Made by a program: the position numbers and the translations under genes
Shown: positions 1 through 9,803 of the stretch, piece after piece
How the letters are laid out: each line of letters begins with the position of its first letter
Numbering within the stretch: position 1 is the first letter of the stretch
The notes under the pieces: generated by a model
Told to the model about the DNA's origin: nothing
The model's database searches: none
What the model saw: the letters and a program-made list of their open reading frames with translations, nothing else
NCBI RefSeq assembly: GCF_002294985.1
Contig: NZ_NSGE01000005.1
Coordinates: 573,001-637,000 of the forward strand
Reading direction: 5' to 3'
Source: Mesorhizobium sp. WSM3862
GTDB lineage: Bacteria > Pseudomonadota > Alphaproteobacteria > Rhizobiales > Rhizobiaceae
Length of the DNA stretch: 64,000 nucleotides

Positions 1-254
1 TTTATGTCGGAGTAGCTGATGCGGCCGCTGCGTATCCCCTCGGCTATGCGCTGGCAGAACAAGGCCGGCATGCGCTCCTGCGAGACGCCCATGAAGGAGG
101 CGATTTCGTGCTTGAACGTGATGCTCCATAGATGGACAGCGGAGATGCACCCGTCCAAACTAGCCGCAGGCGCCTGCTTCGTGGCTGCTTGCGAGGACCC
201 GCACGTCATCAAGGTCAACGCCGTCGCGACCAGAAGAGAAATACTACTTTTCAC
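1..254 (-). CDS. Small secreted protein, C-terminus cut by window edge
   Basis: The frame opens with GTG at 254 (a TTG at 260 is also in frame) and runs without a stop off the left edge, so only about 84 residues are visible. It starts with a basic tip (VKSS), a hydrophobic stretch and an SQA-A type cleavage site, so the product should be exported. The cysteine in LMTC is a poor lipobox, so a lipoprotein is possible but less likely. The mature part has two cysteines (DGC, LFC) and ordinary amino-acid use, which argues for a real gene. I do not recognise the family. Confidence 0.6.
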   Translation of the reverse strand, partial: MKSSISLLVATALTLMTCGSSQAATKQAPAASLDGCISAVHLWSITFKHEIASFMGVSQERMPALFCQRIAEGIRSGRISYSDI

Positions 255-361
255 TGTCAAAACCCCCGCATCCCGCTGGCGAACTCAATTGGCGCGGCGG
301 AAAGGTCAAACGATAGTTCTCTGAAGTGGTCTGAACTTTTCTTAGATTAGATACGCGAAAT

Positions 362-388
362 AAAACCCGGCGTCTCCGCCGGGTTTTT
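362..388. terminator. Bidirectional intrinsic terminator after argG
   Basis: A nine-base-pair GC-rich stem (AACCCGGCG with CGCCGGGTT, four-base loop) is followed by T-rich tracts on both strands. It lies about 30 bases past the argG stop codon and would end argG transcription before the neighbouring secreted-protein gene. Confidence 0.8.
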
Positions 389-419
389 CCCGCTTATCTC
401 AACTTTCGACGTTCGGATA

Positions 420-1643
420 TCAGCCTTCGCGGTTCCTTGCCGCCAGCGTCCGCAACCGCAGCGCATTGAGACGGATGAAGCCGGCGGCGTCCTTCTGGTC
501 GTAGGCGCCGCGGTCGTCCTCGAAGGTGACCAACGCGTCGGAATAGAGCGTCTTCTTCGACTTGCGGCCGGTGACGATGACATTGCCCTTGTAGAGCTTC
601 AGCCGCACCGCGCCTTCGACGTCTTCCTGGCTCTTGTCGATCATTGCCTGCAGCATCACGCGCTCGGGCGAGAACCAGAAGCCGTTGTAGATCAGCTCGG
701 CATAGCGCGGCATGAACTCGTCCTTGAGGTGCCCGGCACCGCGGTCGAGCGTGATCGATTCGATCGCCCGGTGGGCGGCGATCAGGATGGTGCCGCCGGG
801 GGTCTCGTAGACGCCGCGCGACTTCATGCCGACGAAACGGTTTTCGACAAGGTCGAGACGGCCGATGCCGTTGTCGCGGCCGAGGTCGTTGAGCGCCGCC
901 AGCATGGTCGCCGGCGACAGTTTTTTGCCGTTGAGCGCGACCGGATCGCCCTTCAGGAATTCGACCTCGATCTCGGTGACGACGTCCGGCGCGTCCATCG
1001 GCGAGACGGTGCGCTGGTGGACGAATTCCGGCGGCTCGCTCCACGGATCCTCGAGCACCTTGCCTTCCGAGGAGGAATGCAAAAGGTTGGCGTCGACCGA
1101 GAACGGCGCATCGCCGCGCTTGTCCTTCGGCACTGGGATCTGGTGCTGCTCGGCGAAGTTGATGAGATCGGTGCGCGACTTGAACGACCAGTCCCGCCAC
1201 GGCGCGATGACTTTGATGTCGGGGTTCAGCGCGTAAGCCGAAAGTTCGAAGCGGACCTGGTCATTGCCCTTGCCGGTGGCGCCATGCGCGATGGCGTCGG
1301 CACCTGTTTCTTTGGCGATCTCGACCAGATGCTTGGAGATCAGCGGCCGGGCGATCGAAGTGCCGAGCAGATATGTGCCTTCATAGACGGCGTTGGCGCG
1401 GAACATCGGGAAGACGAAGTCCGAAACGAATTCCTCGCGCACGTCGACGATGCGGATGTCCTTGATGCCCATCATCTCGGCCTTGCGGCGCGCCGGCTCC
1501 AGCTCGCCGCCCTGGCCGAGATCGGCGGTGAAGGTGACGACTTCGGCGCCGAGCTCGGTCTGCAGCCATTTCAGGATGATGGAGGTGTCGAGGCCGCCGG
1601 AATAGGCGAGCACGACTTTCTTGACGTCTTTGGTCTTGGACAT
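420..1643 (-). CDS. argG: Argininosuccinate synthase
   Basis: The enzyme joins citrulline and aspartate with ATP to form argininosuccinate, the next-to-last step of arginine synthesis, in the cytosol. The 407-residue product has the usual alphaproteobacterial length. The N-terminal PP-loop AYSGGLDTS (about residues 13-21) binds ATP, and the conserved [10 protein letters not shown] stretch follows. The ATG at 1643 (MSKTKDVKK) is chosen because upstream in-frame residues look non-coding. The gene is transcribed alone, divergent from the LysE-type exporter, with a terminator just downstream. Confidence 0.96.
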   Translation of the reverse strand: MSKTKDVKKVVLAYSGGLDTSIILKWLQTELGAEVVTFTADLGQGGELEPARRKAEMMGIKDIRIVDVREEFVSDFVFPMFRANAVYEGTYLLGTSIARPLISKHLVEIAKETGADAIAHGATGKGNDQVRFELSAYALNPDIKVIAPWRDWSFKSRTDLINFAEQHQIPVPKDKRGDAPFSVDANLLHSSSEGKVLEDPWSEPPEFVHQRTVSPMDAPDVVTEIEVEFLKGDPVALNGKKLSPATMLAALNDLGRDNGIGRLDLVENRFVGMKSRGVYETPGGTILIAAHRAIESITLDRGAGHLKDEFMPRYAELIYNGFWFSPERVMLQAMIDKSQEDVEGAVRLKLYKGNVIVTGRKSKKTLYSDALVTFEDDRGAYDQKDAAGFIRLNALRLRTLAARNREG

Positions 1644-1823
1644 TTTGGCGGTTCCGCGGGAAGATGGCTTCGCGGGCGAGGTATCACGGCCCTTCCGGGC
1701 GGCGCAAGAGACGAACAGATGCCCGCCGATGGCACAGGCTGGGCCAGATGTTTGCCTGAACAGACGCTGGCGACGCAAAAATCGCCGCGCTATAGAGCTG
1801 CGCGATCCACTCCGAGGCGACCC

Positions 1824-2465
1824 ATGTCCTTCATTCCCGACACTTCGACGCTCATCCAGTTCGCCATCGCCACGCTCATCCTGGCGATCACGCCGGGACC
1901 GGACATGACGCTGTTCGTGTCGCGTACGCTGAGCCAGGGCCGCGCCACCGGCTTCGCCTCGATGGCAGGCGCGCTCACCGGCACGTTGGTCCACACCACA
2001 CTGGTGGTGGTCGGCGTCTCGGCGCTGATCGTGGCCTCTCCCATGGCCTTCTTTGCGCTGAAGATTTTCGGCGCCGGCTATCTGGTGTTTTTAGCCTGGC
2101 AGGCGGTGGCCAAAGGTTCGGCCTTTTCGCCGGAGAAGAAGACGGGACCGCAAATCTCGCTGTTCCGCAGCTGGGCGGCCGGGCTCGGGGTCAATCTCCT
2201 CAACCCGAAGATCATCCTGTTCTTCATGACGTTCCTGCCGCAATTCGTCTCCGCGCATGACCCGTACGCGCCCGGCAAGCTGTTCTTCCTCGGCATCACA
2301 TTCATCGTGCTATCGATCCCGGTGACGGCGCCGATGGTGCTGGCGGCGGAGAAATTCGCGGCGGCGATGAAGGCGAGCCCGCGCGTCACGCGCGTGGTCG
2401 ACTATCTGTTCGGCGGCGTGTTCTCGGCCTTCGCGCTCAAGATCCTGACGGCACAGGCGAAGTAG
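1824..2465 (+). CDS. LysE family amino-acid exporter
   Basis: This 213-residue membrane protein belongs to the LysE/RhtB family, which exports amino acids or related small molecules by proton exchange. It shows about six hydrophobic segments and the family motif ITPGPDM near residue 20, with the second conserved block [13 protein letters not shown] in the middle. Start at ATG 1824 gives the usual family N-terminus. It is divergent from argG; whether arginine or another amino acid is the substrate cannot be told from sequence. Confidence 0.9.
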   Translation: MSFIPDTSTLIQFAIATLILAITPGPDMTLFVSRTLSQGRATGFASMAGALTGTLVHTTLVVVGVSALIVASPMAFFALKIFGAGYLVFLAWQAVAKGSAFSPEKKTGPQISLFRSWAAGLGVNLLNPKIILFFMTFLPQFVSAHDPYAPGKLFFLGITFIVLSIPVTAPMVLAAEKFAAAMKASPRVTRVVDYLFGGVFSAFALKILTAQAK

Positions 2466-2479
2466 AGCCCGCGCCGAGC

Positions 2480-2947
2480 TCAGGGCTCCAGATCGGGCAG
2501 CGCCTCGCGGCGCCAACTGCCGGCAGATCGGCCGGCGGAGAGCCAGTAGAAGATGCCGCCGACCATGCCGCTGCCGATCAGCGCGAGCCTGACATTGTTG
2601 TCGGCGACATCGAAATCGCCGTCGCCGATGTTATGCGCGAAGCCGAGGAAGACGACGGCGATCACGGCGCCGCCCAGCGCATAGAACAGCCAGTCGCGGC
2701 GGCCGAGCACTTCGGCGATCAGGATGACGATCGCCGCCGGCATGAAGCCGAAATAGGCGACGAACAGTGCCAGGAAAGGCACCGAAAAATAGAGCGCGGG
2801 CGCGATCGTCTGATGTCCGGGCTCCGGCGCATAGCCGAAATAGCCGAGGAACAGCACGTTGAGAAAGGCGCTCGCCGCCAGCGAGGCGATGACATAGCCG
2901 ATCAGGATGGCGGCGAAGCGGACGAGATAGGCGATGATACGCCTCAC
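2480..2947 (-). CDS. Small inner-membrane protein of unknown function
   Basis: The 155-residue product has four or five predicted membrane segments, beginning at once with a hydrophobic helix after [10 protein letters not shown] and ending in a short cytoplasmic tail. No catalytic motif is visible and I do not assign a family. Its start codon overlaps the end of rlmN by four bases, so the two are probably translated as a coupled pair. The stop lies close to and convergent with the LysE-type gene. Confidence 0.75.
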   Translation of the reverse strand: MRRIIAYLVRFAAILIGYVIASLAASAFLNVLFLGYFGYAPEPGHQTIAPALYFSVPFLALFVAYFGFMPAAIVILIAEVLGRRDWLFYALGGAVIAVVFLGFAHNIGDGDFDVADNNVRLALIGSGMVGGIFYWLSAGRSAGSWRREALPDLEP

Positions 2948-4179
2948 GCCTCGCCGTGCCCCGCGATCATCATCGCTTCAAGCGCCAGCCGGTCGACCTT
3001 GCGCATGCGCTCCGATTCCGACTTGAGCTGGCCGCAGGCGGCGAGGATGTCGCGGCCACGCGGCGTGCGGATCGGTGAGGCGTAGCCGGCATTGTTGACG
3101 TAATCGGCGAACTTCTCGATCGTCTCCCAGTCCGAGCACTGATAGTTGGTGCCGGGCCACGGGTTGAACGGGATCAGGTTGATCTTGGCCGGAATGCCCT
3201 TGAGCAGCTTGACCAGCGCCTTGGCGTCCTCGAGGGAATCGTTGACGTCCTTCAGCATCACATATTCGAAGGTGATGCGGCGGGCGTTGGAGAGACCCGG
3301 ATAGGCGCGGCAGGCAGCGATCAGCTCCTTCAGCGGATACTTCTTGTTGATCGGCACCAGCAGGTCGCGCAGGTCGTCATTGGTGGCATGCAGCGAGATC
3401 GCCAGCATGACGCCGATCTCCTCGCCGGTGCGGGCAATCTCCGGCACGACCCCCGAGGTCGACAGCGTGATGCGTCTTTTCGACAGGGAAAGTCCGTCGC
3501 CGTCGGAAGCGATCAGCAGCGCCTTCTTCACCGCCTCGAAATTGTAGAGCGGCTCGCCCATGCCCATCATGACGATGTTGGATACCTTGCGGCCCTCGGC
3601 CGGCACGATGGCGCCGTCCGGCGTGTCGCGGTCGGGGAAGTCCCCGAGCCGGTCGCGCGCGGTAAGCAGCTGCGCCAGGATCTCTTCCGTCGTCAGGTTG
3701 CGCACCAGCTTCTGCGTGCCGGTGTGGCAGAAAGAGCAGGTCAGCGTGCAGCCGACCTGCGAGGAGATGCAGAGCGTGCCGCGGCCTTCCTCCGGAATAT
3801 AAACGGTCTCGATCTCGACCGGACGGCCGGCGCCGCGCGGCGGAAAGCGAAACAGCCATTTGCGCGTGCCGTCGGAAGAGATCTGCTCCTCGACGATCTC
3901 GGGCCGCGCGACGGTGAAATGCTTGTCGAGCTCGGCGCGCAGATCCTTGGAGATGTTGAACATATGGGCGAAATCGGAGACCCCGCGCACATACATCCAG
4001 TGCCAGAGCTGCTGGGCGCGCATCTTCGCCTGGCGCTCCGGCACGATGCCGGCGTGAACCAGAGCGGCGCCAAGCTCGGCACGCGTCAGACCGATCAGCG
4101 ACGGCTTTTCGGCCGGCGTGGCGCGGGCGCGCAAGGCGTCGCGAGCGCCTTCGGCGGTCAGATCGAATGAAAGGGTCAT
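2944..4179 (-). CDS. rlmN: Dual-specificity 23S rRNA/tRNA adenine C2-methyltransferase RlmN
   Basis: This radical-SAM enzyme methylates C2 of A2503 in 23S rRNA and of A37 in some tRNAs. The 411-residue protein has the radical-SAM cysteine cluster in [11 protein letters not shown] (CxxxCxxC), the GMGEPLYN motif, and the C-terminal ILAACGQLK cysteine that forms the covalent intermediate. The N-terminus, with the WHWMY block, is typical of RlmN and not of Cfr. The gene is first in a two-gene unit with the small membrane protein downstream. Confidence 0.95.
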   Translation of the reverse strand: MTLSFDLTAEGARDALRARATPAEKPSLIGLTRAELGAALVHAGIVPERQAKMRAQQLWHWMYVRGVSDFAHMFNISKDLRAELDKHFTVARPEIVEEQISSDGTRKWLFRFPPRGAGRPVEIETVYIPEEGRGTLCISSQVGCTLTCSFCHTGTQKLVRNLTTEEILAQLLTARDRLGDFPDRDTPDGAIVPAEGRKVSNIVMMGMGEPLYNFEAVKKALLIASDGDGLSLSKRRITLSTSGVVPEIARTGEEIGVMLAISLHATNDDLRDLLVPINKKYPLKELIAACRAYPGLSNARRITFEYVMLKDVNDSLEDAKALVKLLKGIPAKINLIPFNPWPGTNYQCSDWETIEKFADYVNNAGYASPIRTPRGRDILAACGQLKSESERMRKVDRLALEAMMIAGHGEA

Positions 4180-4404
4180 GGTTGCGCCAATATAAGCGGT
4201 TTGCGGCCGATTTCAGCATCGTGCCTGAAATGAAACGCGCGCATAGCACAGCTTGCGACCGGAGTCATGTCGGCGGCATAGGCGGCCGGTGTCGCTATTC
4301 CCGCCCCGGCTGAGATCACATATTCGTGTTGGCGTAACAGCGCGAAGCGCACCCGCGAACCTGAAAGGGGCGACTATGCCCTTGCAGAAATGGGAGTAAG
4401 CGGA

Positions 4405-4704
4405 ATGCATTCGATCAAGCTTGTTGCCGTCGCCGGTCTCGCAAGCCTTTTTGCCTCGCAGGCGTTCGCCGAGGATACGATGGGCACGATGACCATGATG
4501 AAGGGTGGGCAAGTGACGGCGATCATGCCCGACGGCCATATGGGCACCATGATGCCTGACGCCAAGATGAGCGCCGAAATGATGAAGATGGCGAAGCCGA
4601 TCAAGCATTGCATGATGATAATCACCGACGCCAAAGGCAAAGCCTACATGATCGATACGTCGACCAAGAAGGCCCAGGCCGAATGTGAAAAGATGGCGAT
4701 GTGA
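4405..4704 (+). CDS. Methionine-rich periplasmic protein
   Basis: The 99-residue product begins with a 22-residue signal peptide ending in SQAFA. The mature part of about 77 residues contains 17 methionines, often in pairs (TMM, GTMM, EMM, CMM), plus two cysteines and two histidines. Such composition is seen in periplasmic copper- or silver-binding proteins, but no known family is recognised, so metal binding is inference. ATG 4405 is preferred to ATG 4390 because GGAG lies at a proper distance before it. It stands alone between rlmN and the ClC gene. Confidence 0.75.
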   Translation: MHSIKLVAVAGLASLFASQAFAEDTMGTMTMMKGGQVTAIMPDGHMGTMMPDAKMSAEMMKMAKPIKHCMMIITDAKGKAYMIDTSTKKAQAECEKMAM

Positions 4705-4731
4705 GAGTGGTCGGACTCGCCAACCCTGCTG

Positions 4732-4753
4732 CCCGCCGGCGCAGGCCGGCGGG
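4732..4753. terminator. GC-rich hairpin after the methionine-rich gene
   Basis: A perfect nine-base-pair stem CCCGCCGGC/GCCGGCGGG with a four-base loop lies 28 bases after the stop codon. It lacks a run of T, so it may be a weak or Rho-assisted terminator. Confidence 0.4.
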
Positions 4754-4885
4754 ATATCCAAACCGCGGTCCTGCCCTGGCTCCTCGATCTCCGATTTTCG
4801 TCGCTCGCATCGACCCGACCTGACCTCGCAGGCTTGATCCTCCCTCTCAATGTGCTAGGGGCGGGTCATCACCCAGAGGACAGGC

Positions 4886-6232
4886 ATGGCCGGCATATCG
4901 CGTAGATACCCGATGCTGCGGCGCTCGCAGGCTATGTGGGCGTCGCGCCGCGTCTGGCAGCCGCGCCTTGTGTTCTGGGCCGGCGCCATCTCGATCGGGT
5001 TGATCAGCGTGCTGTTCGCCATGCTGGCCGACCGGGCGCAGGCGCTGTTCCACGTCGTCACCGGCGGCGATAGCGGCAGCTGGCGCTTTTATCTGCCGCT
5101 GGTCATGACGCCCGCCGGCTTCGTGATTTGCGCCTGGCTTGCCCATTCCTTCTTTCCGGGATCGCAAGGCAGCGGCATTCCGCAGGCGATCGCCGCCCGT
5201 CACCTGCGCGATGACGAGGATCGCGGCCACCTTCTTTCGCTGCGCCTGGCAGCGGGCAAGGTTGCGCTTACCGTCATCGGTCTCGCCTGCGGCGGATCGA
5301 TCGGCCGCGAGGGCCCGACGGTGCAGGTCGGCGCCTCACTCATGCTTCAGGCGGCGCGCTGGGGCGGCATGGCGCAGGCGCGCGGCCTGATCCTGGCCGG
5401 CTCGGCTGCCGGCGTCGCCGCCGCCTTCAACACGCCGCTCGCCGGCATCGTCTTCGCCATCGAGGAGATGGGTCGCGCCTATGAGTCACGGACCAACGGG
5501 CTGGTGCTGACGGCGGTGATCCTCGCCGGCCTCGCCTCGCTCGGCCTGCTCGGCAACTACACCTATTTCGGCGTCGCCAGGGACACGGTGGCCTTCGCCA
5601 CCGACTGGCCGCTGGTGATTGCCTGCGGCGTCATCGGCGGCGGCTTCGGCGCGCTGTTTTCGCTGTTGGCGCTGAAGATCACGCGGCGCGTCCGACGCTG
5701 GAATGGCCTGCAGCCATTGTGGCGCGCGCTGCTCGTGGGAGGCATCTGCGGCCTGGCGGTTGCCGCGATCGGTCTCGTCTCGGGCGGCCTTACCTTCGGA
5801 ACCGGCTACGCTCAGGCCCGCGGCGCCGTTGAAGGCGCGCCGCTACCCGCATTCTTCTTCCTGGAAAAATTCGCGGCCGGCGTGCTGTCGATGGTGTCGG
5901 GCATTCCGGGCGGCATCTTCGCGCCGTCGCTGGCGGTGGGCGCCGGTCTCGGCAGCACGCTTGGCCTGGCGTTCGGCGCCGGGACAGGCCTCGCCGCGCT
6001 GCTCGGCATGGCCGGCTATTTCGCCGGCGTCGTGCAGGCGCCGATGACGGCCTTCGTCATCATCCTCGAAATGACCGGCAACCACGACAACGTCATCGCG
6101 CTGATGTGCGCGGCGATGCTGGGCTACGGAACGGCGCGGCTGATCTCCAACGAGCCGCTCTATCACGCGCTGTCGCGCGTGTTCATCGCCGAAGCGATCA
6201 GGCGGCGCAGGGCCGTCGAGCAGCAAGGCTGA
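4886..6232 (+). CDS. ClC family chloride/proton antiporter
   Basis: This is a 448-residue ClC-type anion transporter with about ten or more membrane helices. The three selectivity-filter signatures are present: GSGIPQ, GREGPTVQ with the external gating glutamate, and GGIFAPSLAVG. The glutamate pair in LAGIVFAIEEM, which includes the internal proton-transfer glutamate of exchangers, is also kept, so a proton-coupled antiporter is more likely than a channel. No C-terminal CBS domains are seen. It is transcribed alone; family members help bacteria under acid stress. Confidence 0.93.
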   Translation: MAGISRRYPMLRRSQAMWASRRVWQPRLVFWAGAISIGLISVLFAMLADRAQALFHVVTGGDSGSWRFYLPLVMTPAGFVICAWLAHSFFPGSQGSGIPQAIAARHLRDDEDRGHLLSLRLAAGKVALTVIGLACGGSIGREGPTVQVGASLMLQAARWGGMAQARGLILAGSAAGVAAAFNTPLAGIVFAIEEMGRAYESRTNGLVLTAVILAGLASLGLLGNYTYFGVARDTVAFATDWPLVIACGVIGGGFGALFSLLALKITRRVRRWNGLQPLWRALLVGGICGLAVAAIGLVSGGLTFGTGYAQARGAVEGAPLPAFFFLEKFAAGVLSMVSGIPGGIFAPSLAVGAGLGSTLGLAFGAGTGLAALLGMAGYFAGVVQAPMTAFVIILEMTGNHDNVIALMCAAMLGYGTARLISNEPLYHALSRVFIAEAIRRRRAVEQQG

Positions 6233-6330
6233 ATGGCGAGCTTGGCGCTGTCGCCTTATTCGCTTGTCCCTGGCAGCACTTGCGGGAGGCGGACTTCCAT
6301 ATTGCCATCCTCCGCCAAGGGAGCCTCAGC

Positions 6331-6837
6331 CTATTTGCACTTGGCGATCGAGGCCAGCGCGGCCGAGATGCCCTTCAGAGAAAAGACGTAGGAAGTCGGG
6401 TTGCCGCGACCGGACTTCGCCTGCACCTTCATGTCGGTACCCGTCTTCATGGCGGCGATCAGCACCGGCTCTTCAGCGGCGTTCTCGACCCAGGCCGACT
6501 TGCCGCGGGTGAACATCGAGAAGGACTTCTTGTCGATGGTGACGGTGGCCTTGGAGCCTTCCTGGAAGTTGTAGCCGGCGATGAACTGCGGCTCATAGGA
6601 CACCTGCTGCCCGGGGCGTTGGCTGACGAAGAAGAACATGTCGCCATGGTCGAGCTTCGGCGGCTGCTTGTCGGTCGGCACCGTCAGCACATAGCAGACC
6701 TTGCCGCCTGCCGACTGATAGCTGTAGGTGCCCCAGGCGTTGTGCTGGCCGATCTTGGTCGCCTGCTGCGCCAGCGCCGGCGCCGCGAAGGCGGCCGCCA
6801 GGACCAGGCTGGAAAGTGTAGCAATCAATCCGCGCAT
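6331..6837 (-). CDS. Invasion-associated locus B (IalB) family protein
   Basis: The 168-residue product has a signal peptide (MRGLIATLSS to APALAQ) and a soluble periplasmic domain that matches the IalB family by its W-G-x-Y start, the KVCYVLTVP strand and the final AKCK tail with a paired cysteine. IalB was named from Bartonella, but the family is widespread in free-living and symbiotic Rhizobiales, where its role is unknown. The ATG at 6837 is preferred over the upstream in-frame ATGs because it places the signal peptide at the N-terminus. Confidence 0.85.
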   Translation of the reverse strand: MRGLIATLSSLVLAAAFAAPALAQQATKIGQHNAWGTYSYQSAGGKVCYVLTVPTDKQPPKLDHGDMFFFVSQRPGQQVSYEPQFIAGYNFQEGSKATVTIDKKSFSMFTRGKSAWVENAAEEPVLIAAMKTGTDMKVQAKSGRGNPTSYVFSLKGISAALASIAKCK

Positions 6838-7102
6838 CGTTCTTCCCGTATTCCGAAATGGTGCGGAGGCGGGCCGCATGGCGTCCTGCCGTCGCTTCAT
6901 TTTGATTTAATCAGGGTTACCAAACGGTGAATTTTTCCCAACAAAAGGAACTCACCCCAGGAAACCGCCGCCATTCGCGCCGCCGCTTCCACGCGGCGGT
7001 CGCGATGTCCCGGCGCGAACTTGGAGGGCACGAAAGCGGCAAGAGTTTGTCTTTTCGCGCGGGCGGTTTCGCGGTTTCGTTGTGGCGAAAAGTCAGCCAG
7101 GA

Positions 7103-7465
7103 TCAACCTTTGTCGGCGAGGGCGTCCCTGGCGGCCTGCCGGTGCGCCGGGGTGATATGGGCGCTGACGGCGGTGATTGCCGCGGTGAGCACGGCAAGGT
7201 CATCGGTGAACCCGAGACCGAGCGCGAAGTCGGGGATGAAATCCACCGGCAGCACGAAATAGCCGAGCGCGGCAAGCAGGGTACCCTTGGTGCGCAGCGG
7301 CGTGTCCTTGTCCATGGCACAATAGTAGGCGGCGACCACCTCTTCCATGAACGGGATCTGCCGGGCAGCCTTCTTGGCCGTGCGCCAGAACTTCTCGCGC
7401 ACCTCGCCTTCGCCGGCGAGCCTGTCGCCGAAGCCAAAGAAATCGAAACGGGATTCCTGCGCCAT
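7103..7465 (-). CDS. YkvA/DUF1232 family protein
   Basis: The 120-residue protein carries the DUF1232 signature: a charged N-terminal part, then a hydrophobic hairpin reading LAALGYFVLPVDFIPD followed by GFTDDLAVL. The family is probably attached to the inner membrane and its function is not known. The ATG at 7465 is chosen because GAGGAGAG lies just before it. Confidence 0.88.
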   Translation of the reverse strand: MAQESRFDFFGFGDRLAGEGEVREKFWRTAKKAARQIPFMEEVVAAYYCAMDKDTPLRTKGTLLAALGYFVLPVDFIPDFALGLGFTDDLAVLTAAITAVSAHITPAHRQAARDALADKG

Positions 7466-7594
7466 CAATCTCTCCTCGGCCACGCGCCAGCTTGCGTTGC
7501 GGCCACCGCGGAAGATGTGGTGAAAGCGGCACCCCCCTGCAAGGTCTCCACCGTTGCCGGCCCGGCAAATCGGAATCGGACTTATCGGCAGTCG

Positions 7595-7888
7595 TTAGCC
7601 GAAATAGCGGTTCATCCGCTTCGCCAGTTCGATGTCGAGCGCCGTGACGCCGCCGGCGTCATGCGTGTTCAGCGTGACGTCGACGGTCTTGTAGACGTTC
7701 GACCAATCGGGGTGGTGGTCCATCTTCTCGGCGGCCAGCGCCACGCGGGTCATGAAGGCGAAGGCCTCGGAGAAGTTCTTGAAGCCGAAGCTGCGCTTGA
7801 TGGAGGCGCCGTCGGCCGCCAGCGACCAGCCTTCGAGTTCCGCCAGCGCTGCGGTGATCGCTTCCTTGTTGAGTTTTTCCCTGGTCAT
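7595..7888 (-). CDS. phhB: 4a-hydroxytetrahydrobiopterin dehydratase
   Basis: The enzyme (pterin-4a-carbinolamine dehydratase) recycles the oxidised pterin cofactor made by aromatic amino acid hydroxylases. The 97-residue length fits the family, and the key motif is present as [16 protein letters not shown], with the paired histidines that act in catalysis, followed by a THDAGGVT stretch. No phenylalanine hydroxylase gene is adjacent. It is divergent from the low-molecular-weight phosphatase. Confidence 0.94.
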   Translation of the reverse strand: MTREKLNKEAITAALAELEGWSLAADGASIKRSFGFKNFSEAFAFMTRVALAAEKMDHHPDWSNVYKTVDVTLNTHDAGGVTALDIELAKRMNRYFG

Positions 7889-7937
7889 GTCGGGTTCCCG
7901 TGCTATTCGGAGGTATTCCAACCATAGCGCCGGATCG

Positions 7938-8456
7938 ATGAGCGCAAAGCCCACAAAATCCATTCTGTTCGTCTGCCTCGGTAACATCTGCCGCTCGCCC
8001 TTGGCCGAAGGCGTCTTCCGCGCCGTGTGGACCGAGCGCGGGAAAGGCCGGGACATCCTTCTCGATTCGGCCGCGACCAGCGGCTGGGAGGTCGGCTCCG
8101 CGCCCGATCCGCGTTCGATCGCGGTAGCCACAAGGCACGGCATCGACATTTCCGCGCAAAAGGCGCGCAAAATAGCGCTGGAGGATTTCTCGCGCTTCGA
8201 CCTGATTCTCGGCATGGACCGGACGAATGTGCGCGATCTGAAGGCGTTAGCGCCGCAGGCCGCGCGCGACCGAATCCATCTCTTTCTGGAGTTTGCAAGC
8301 GGTATCGCGCGCGATGTGCCGGACCCCTATTACGAAGACCAGCAGGCCTTCGTTTCGGTCTACCGCATGATCCGCGAGGCGTCGGAGGCGCTGGCGAAGC
8401 GGCTGGAAGCGAGCGGATCGGCGCCGACCAGCGGCCAGGCTTCCTCGACGATGTAG
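7938..8456 (+). CDS. Low-molecular-weight protein-tyrosine phosphatase
   Basis: The 172-residue protein has the active-site loop [10 protein letters not shown] (C-x5-R-S) near its N-terminus and the acid-bearing DPYYED motif near its C-terminus, so the catalytic residues are complete. Family members dephosphorylate tyrosine residues on proteins, in bacteria often polysaccharide kinases; arsenate reductases share the fold, but the DPYY tail and motif fit a phosphatase. The ATG at 7938 starts a normal N-terminus. Its last 97 bases overlap the convergent thpR gene. Confidence 0.92.
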   Translation: MSAKPTKSILFVCLGNICRSPLAEGVFRAVWTERGKGRDILLDSAATSGWEVGSAPDPRSIAVATRHGIDISAQKARKIALEDFSRFDLILGMDRTNVRDLKALAPQAARDRIHLFLEFASGIARDVPDPYYEDQQAFVSVYRMIREASEALAKRLEASGSAPTSGQASSTM

Positions 8457-8956
8457 GGGCCGCCGCCGACCGAATCGCGCGACGACATCAAGACGAAGCG
8501 GCCGACCCGGAAGGGCAGCGTGGAAAAGTTGCCGCGCGCCGACAGATATTGCGCGACGTCCGCCGGGCTCGAATTGCGCAGGCGCGCGAGCGTCACATGC
8601 GGCGAGAATTTGCGCGGATCGGCCGGCAGGCCGAGCCGCTGGCAGATGCGGTCGATCTCGCCCTGCAGCGCTACCAGGTCCGGCGAGGCGGACACGCCGG
8701 CCCATACGGCGTGCGGCTTCTTGCCGCCGAAAGCGCCCACGCCGGAGAGCGCCAGGGGGAAGGAGGGACGGTTGACGCGATCGAGCGCATTGGCGATGTC
8801 GTCGGCGATATGGCCCTCCACATCGCCGATGAAGCGCAGCGTCAGATGATAGTTTTCGACGTCGATCCAGCGGGCTCCGGGCAGGCCGCCCCGGAGCAGC
8901 GAGAGTGAAAGCGCGGCATCACGCGGAATTTCGAGGGCGGTGAAAAGACGTGGCAT
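8360..8956 (-). CDS. thpR: RNA 2',3'-cyclic phosphodiesterase
   Basis: The protein of 198 residues belongs to the 2H phosphoesterase superfamily (ThpR/LigT). Both catalytic tetrapeptides are present: HLTL at residues 37-40 and HVTL around residue 120. The enzyme opens 2',3'-cyclic phosphates on RNA ends; its older name is 2'-5' RNA ligase. The C-terminal 32 codons lie on the opposite strand of the end of the phosphatase gene, an unusually long convergent overlap. Both reading frames keep good family motifs upstream of the overlap. Confidence 0.9.
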   Translation of the reverse strand: MPRLFTALEIPRDAALSLSLLRGGLPGARWIDVENYHLTLRFIGDVEGHIADDIANALDRVNRPSFPLALSGVGAFGGKKPHAVWAGVSASPDLVALQGEIDRICQRLGLPADPRKFSPHVTLARLRNSSPADVAQYLSARGNFSTLPFRVGRFVLMSSRDSVGGGPYIVEEAWPLVGADPLASSRFASASDASRIMR

Positions 8957-9077
8957 GGGAAGCCTCCTGTCCTCGAATCGAAACTCTCGCCCCTAGCGAA
9001 TCATCGATAGCCATGCGGGGCAAGCGGTTTGTTGTCCACAAGCTTTCCCCTGGGGAAACCGTGGCGTTTTGGTCTCA

Positions 9078-9719
9078 TCACGCGCCGCCCTTGGCGGCGA
9101 TGGCCTTTTCCACGACCGGTAGAATGCCTTTGACCATGACGTCTATTCCCTTCGGGTTGGGATGAAGACCGTCCTCCAGCTGCATGGCCGGGTGGCCGGC
9201 GACCCCGTCAAGAAAAAACGGATAGAGCGGAACGGCGTATTTCGCGGCAAGCTTCGGGTAGATGGCGTCGAAGGCCTTCTGGTACTCGGCGCCCAGATTG
9301 GGCGCTGCAAGCATGCCTGCCAGGAGCACCGGGATGTTCCGTTGCTTCAACTTGGCCAACATAGCGTCGAGATTTTTCTCGGCGATCTCGGGCGAGACGC
9401 CGCGCAGCATGTCGTTGGCGCCGAGCTCAAGGATGACGAGCCCGGTGCCGTCGGGCACCGACCAGTCGAGCCGCGCGAGGCCGCCGCTTGTGGTGTCGCC
9501 GGAAACCCCGGCATTGCCGACGGCGACGTCGTGGCCTTTTGCCTTCAAGGCCGCCTGCAATTTATCGGTGAAGCCCTCATCGGGACCAAGGCTGAACCCC
9601 GCCATCAGGCTGTCGCCGAAGCCGACGATCTTGAACGTATCGGCGCGCGCCGGCGAAATGGCGCCGCAAACCACCAGGAGAAGAGTGAGGGCTGCGGCAG
9701 CTGAGTGTTTGAAAGCCAT
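9078..9719 (-). CDS. Periplasmic GDSL-type arylesterase/lysophospholipase (TesA-like)
   Basis: The 213-residue product has a signal peptide ending in ARA and an SGNH hydrolase domain with GDSLMAGF (block I serine), GANDML (block III) and DGLHPN (block V aspartate and histidine). Homologues such as E. coli TesA cleave acyl thioesters and lysophospholipids in the periplasm. It is divergent from a YbbA/YbbP-like ABC exporter, the same arrangement as in E. coli, which suggests a conserved functional link. ATG 9719 places the signal peptide at the N-terminus. Confidence 0.92.
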   Translation of the reverse strand: MAFKHSAAAALTLLLVVCGAISPARADTFKIVGFGDSLMAGFSLGPDEGFTDKLQAALKAKGHDVAVGNAGVSGDTTSGGLARLDWSVPDGTGLVILELGANDMLRGVSPEIAEKNLDAMLAKLKQRNIPVLLAGMLAAPNLGAEYQKAFDAIYPKLAAKYAVPLYPFFLDGVAGHPAMQLEDGLHPNPKGIDVMVKGILPVVEKAIAAKGGA

Positions 9720-9803
9720 GCGGCGAGCCCCATATGACCGACACGATTCATGCAAAGGAGACATTTTTTGCCTCCTTCTTCCACCATATAGGGCGCATTC
9801 ATT

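Noticed and set aside
7752..7937. Longer N-terminus for the low-molecular-weight phosphatase
   Set aside because: It would overlap phhB and add about 60 residues before the active-site loop, which is normally near the N-terminus.
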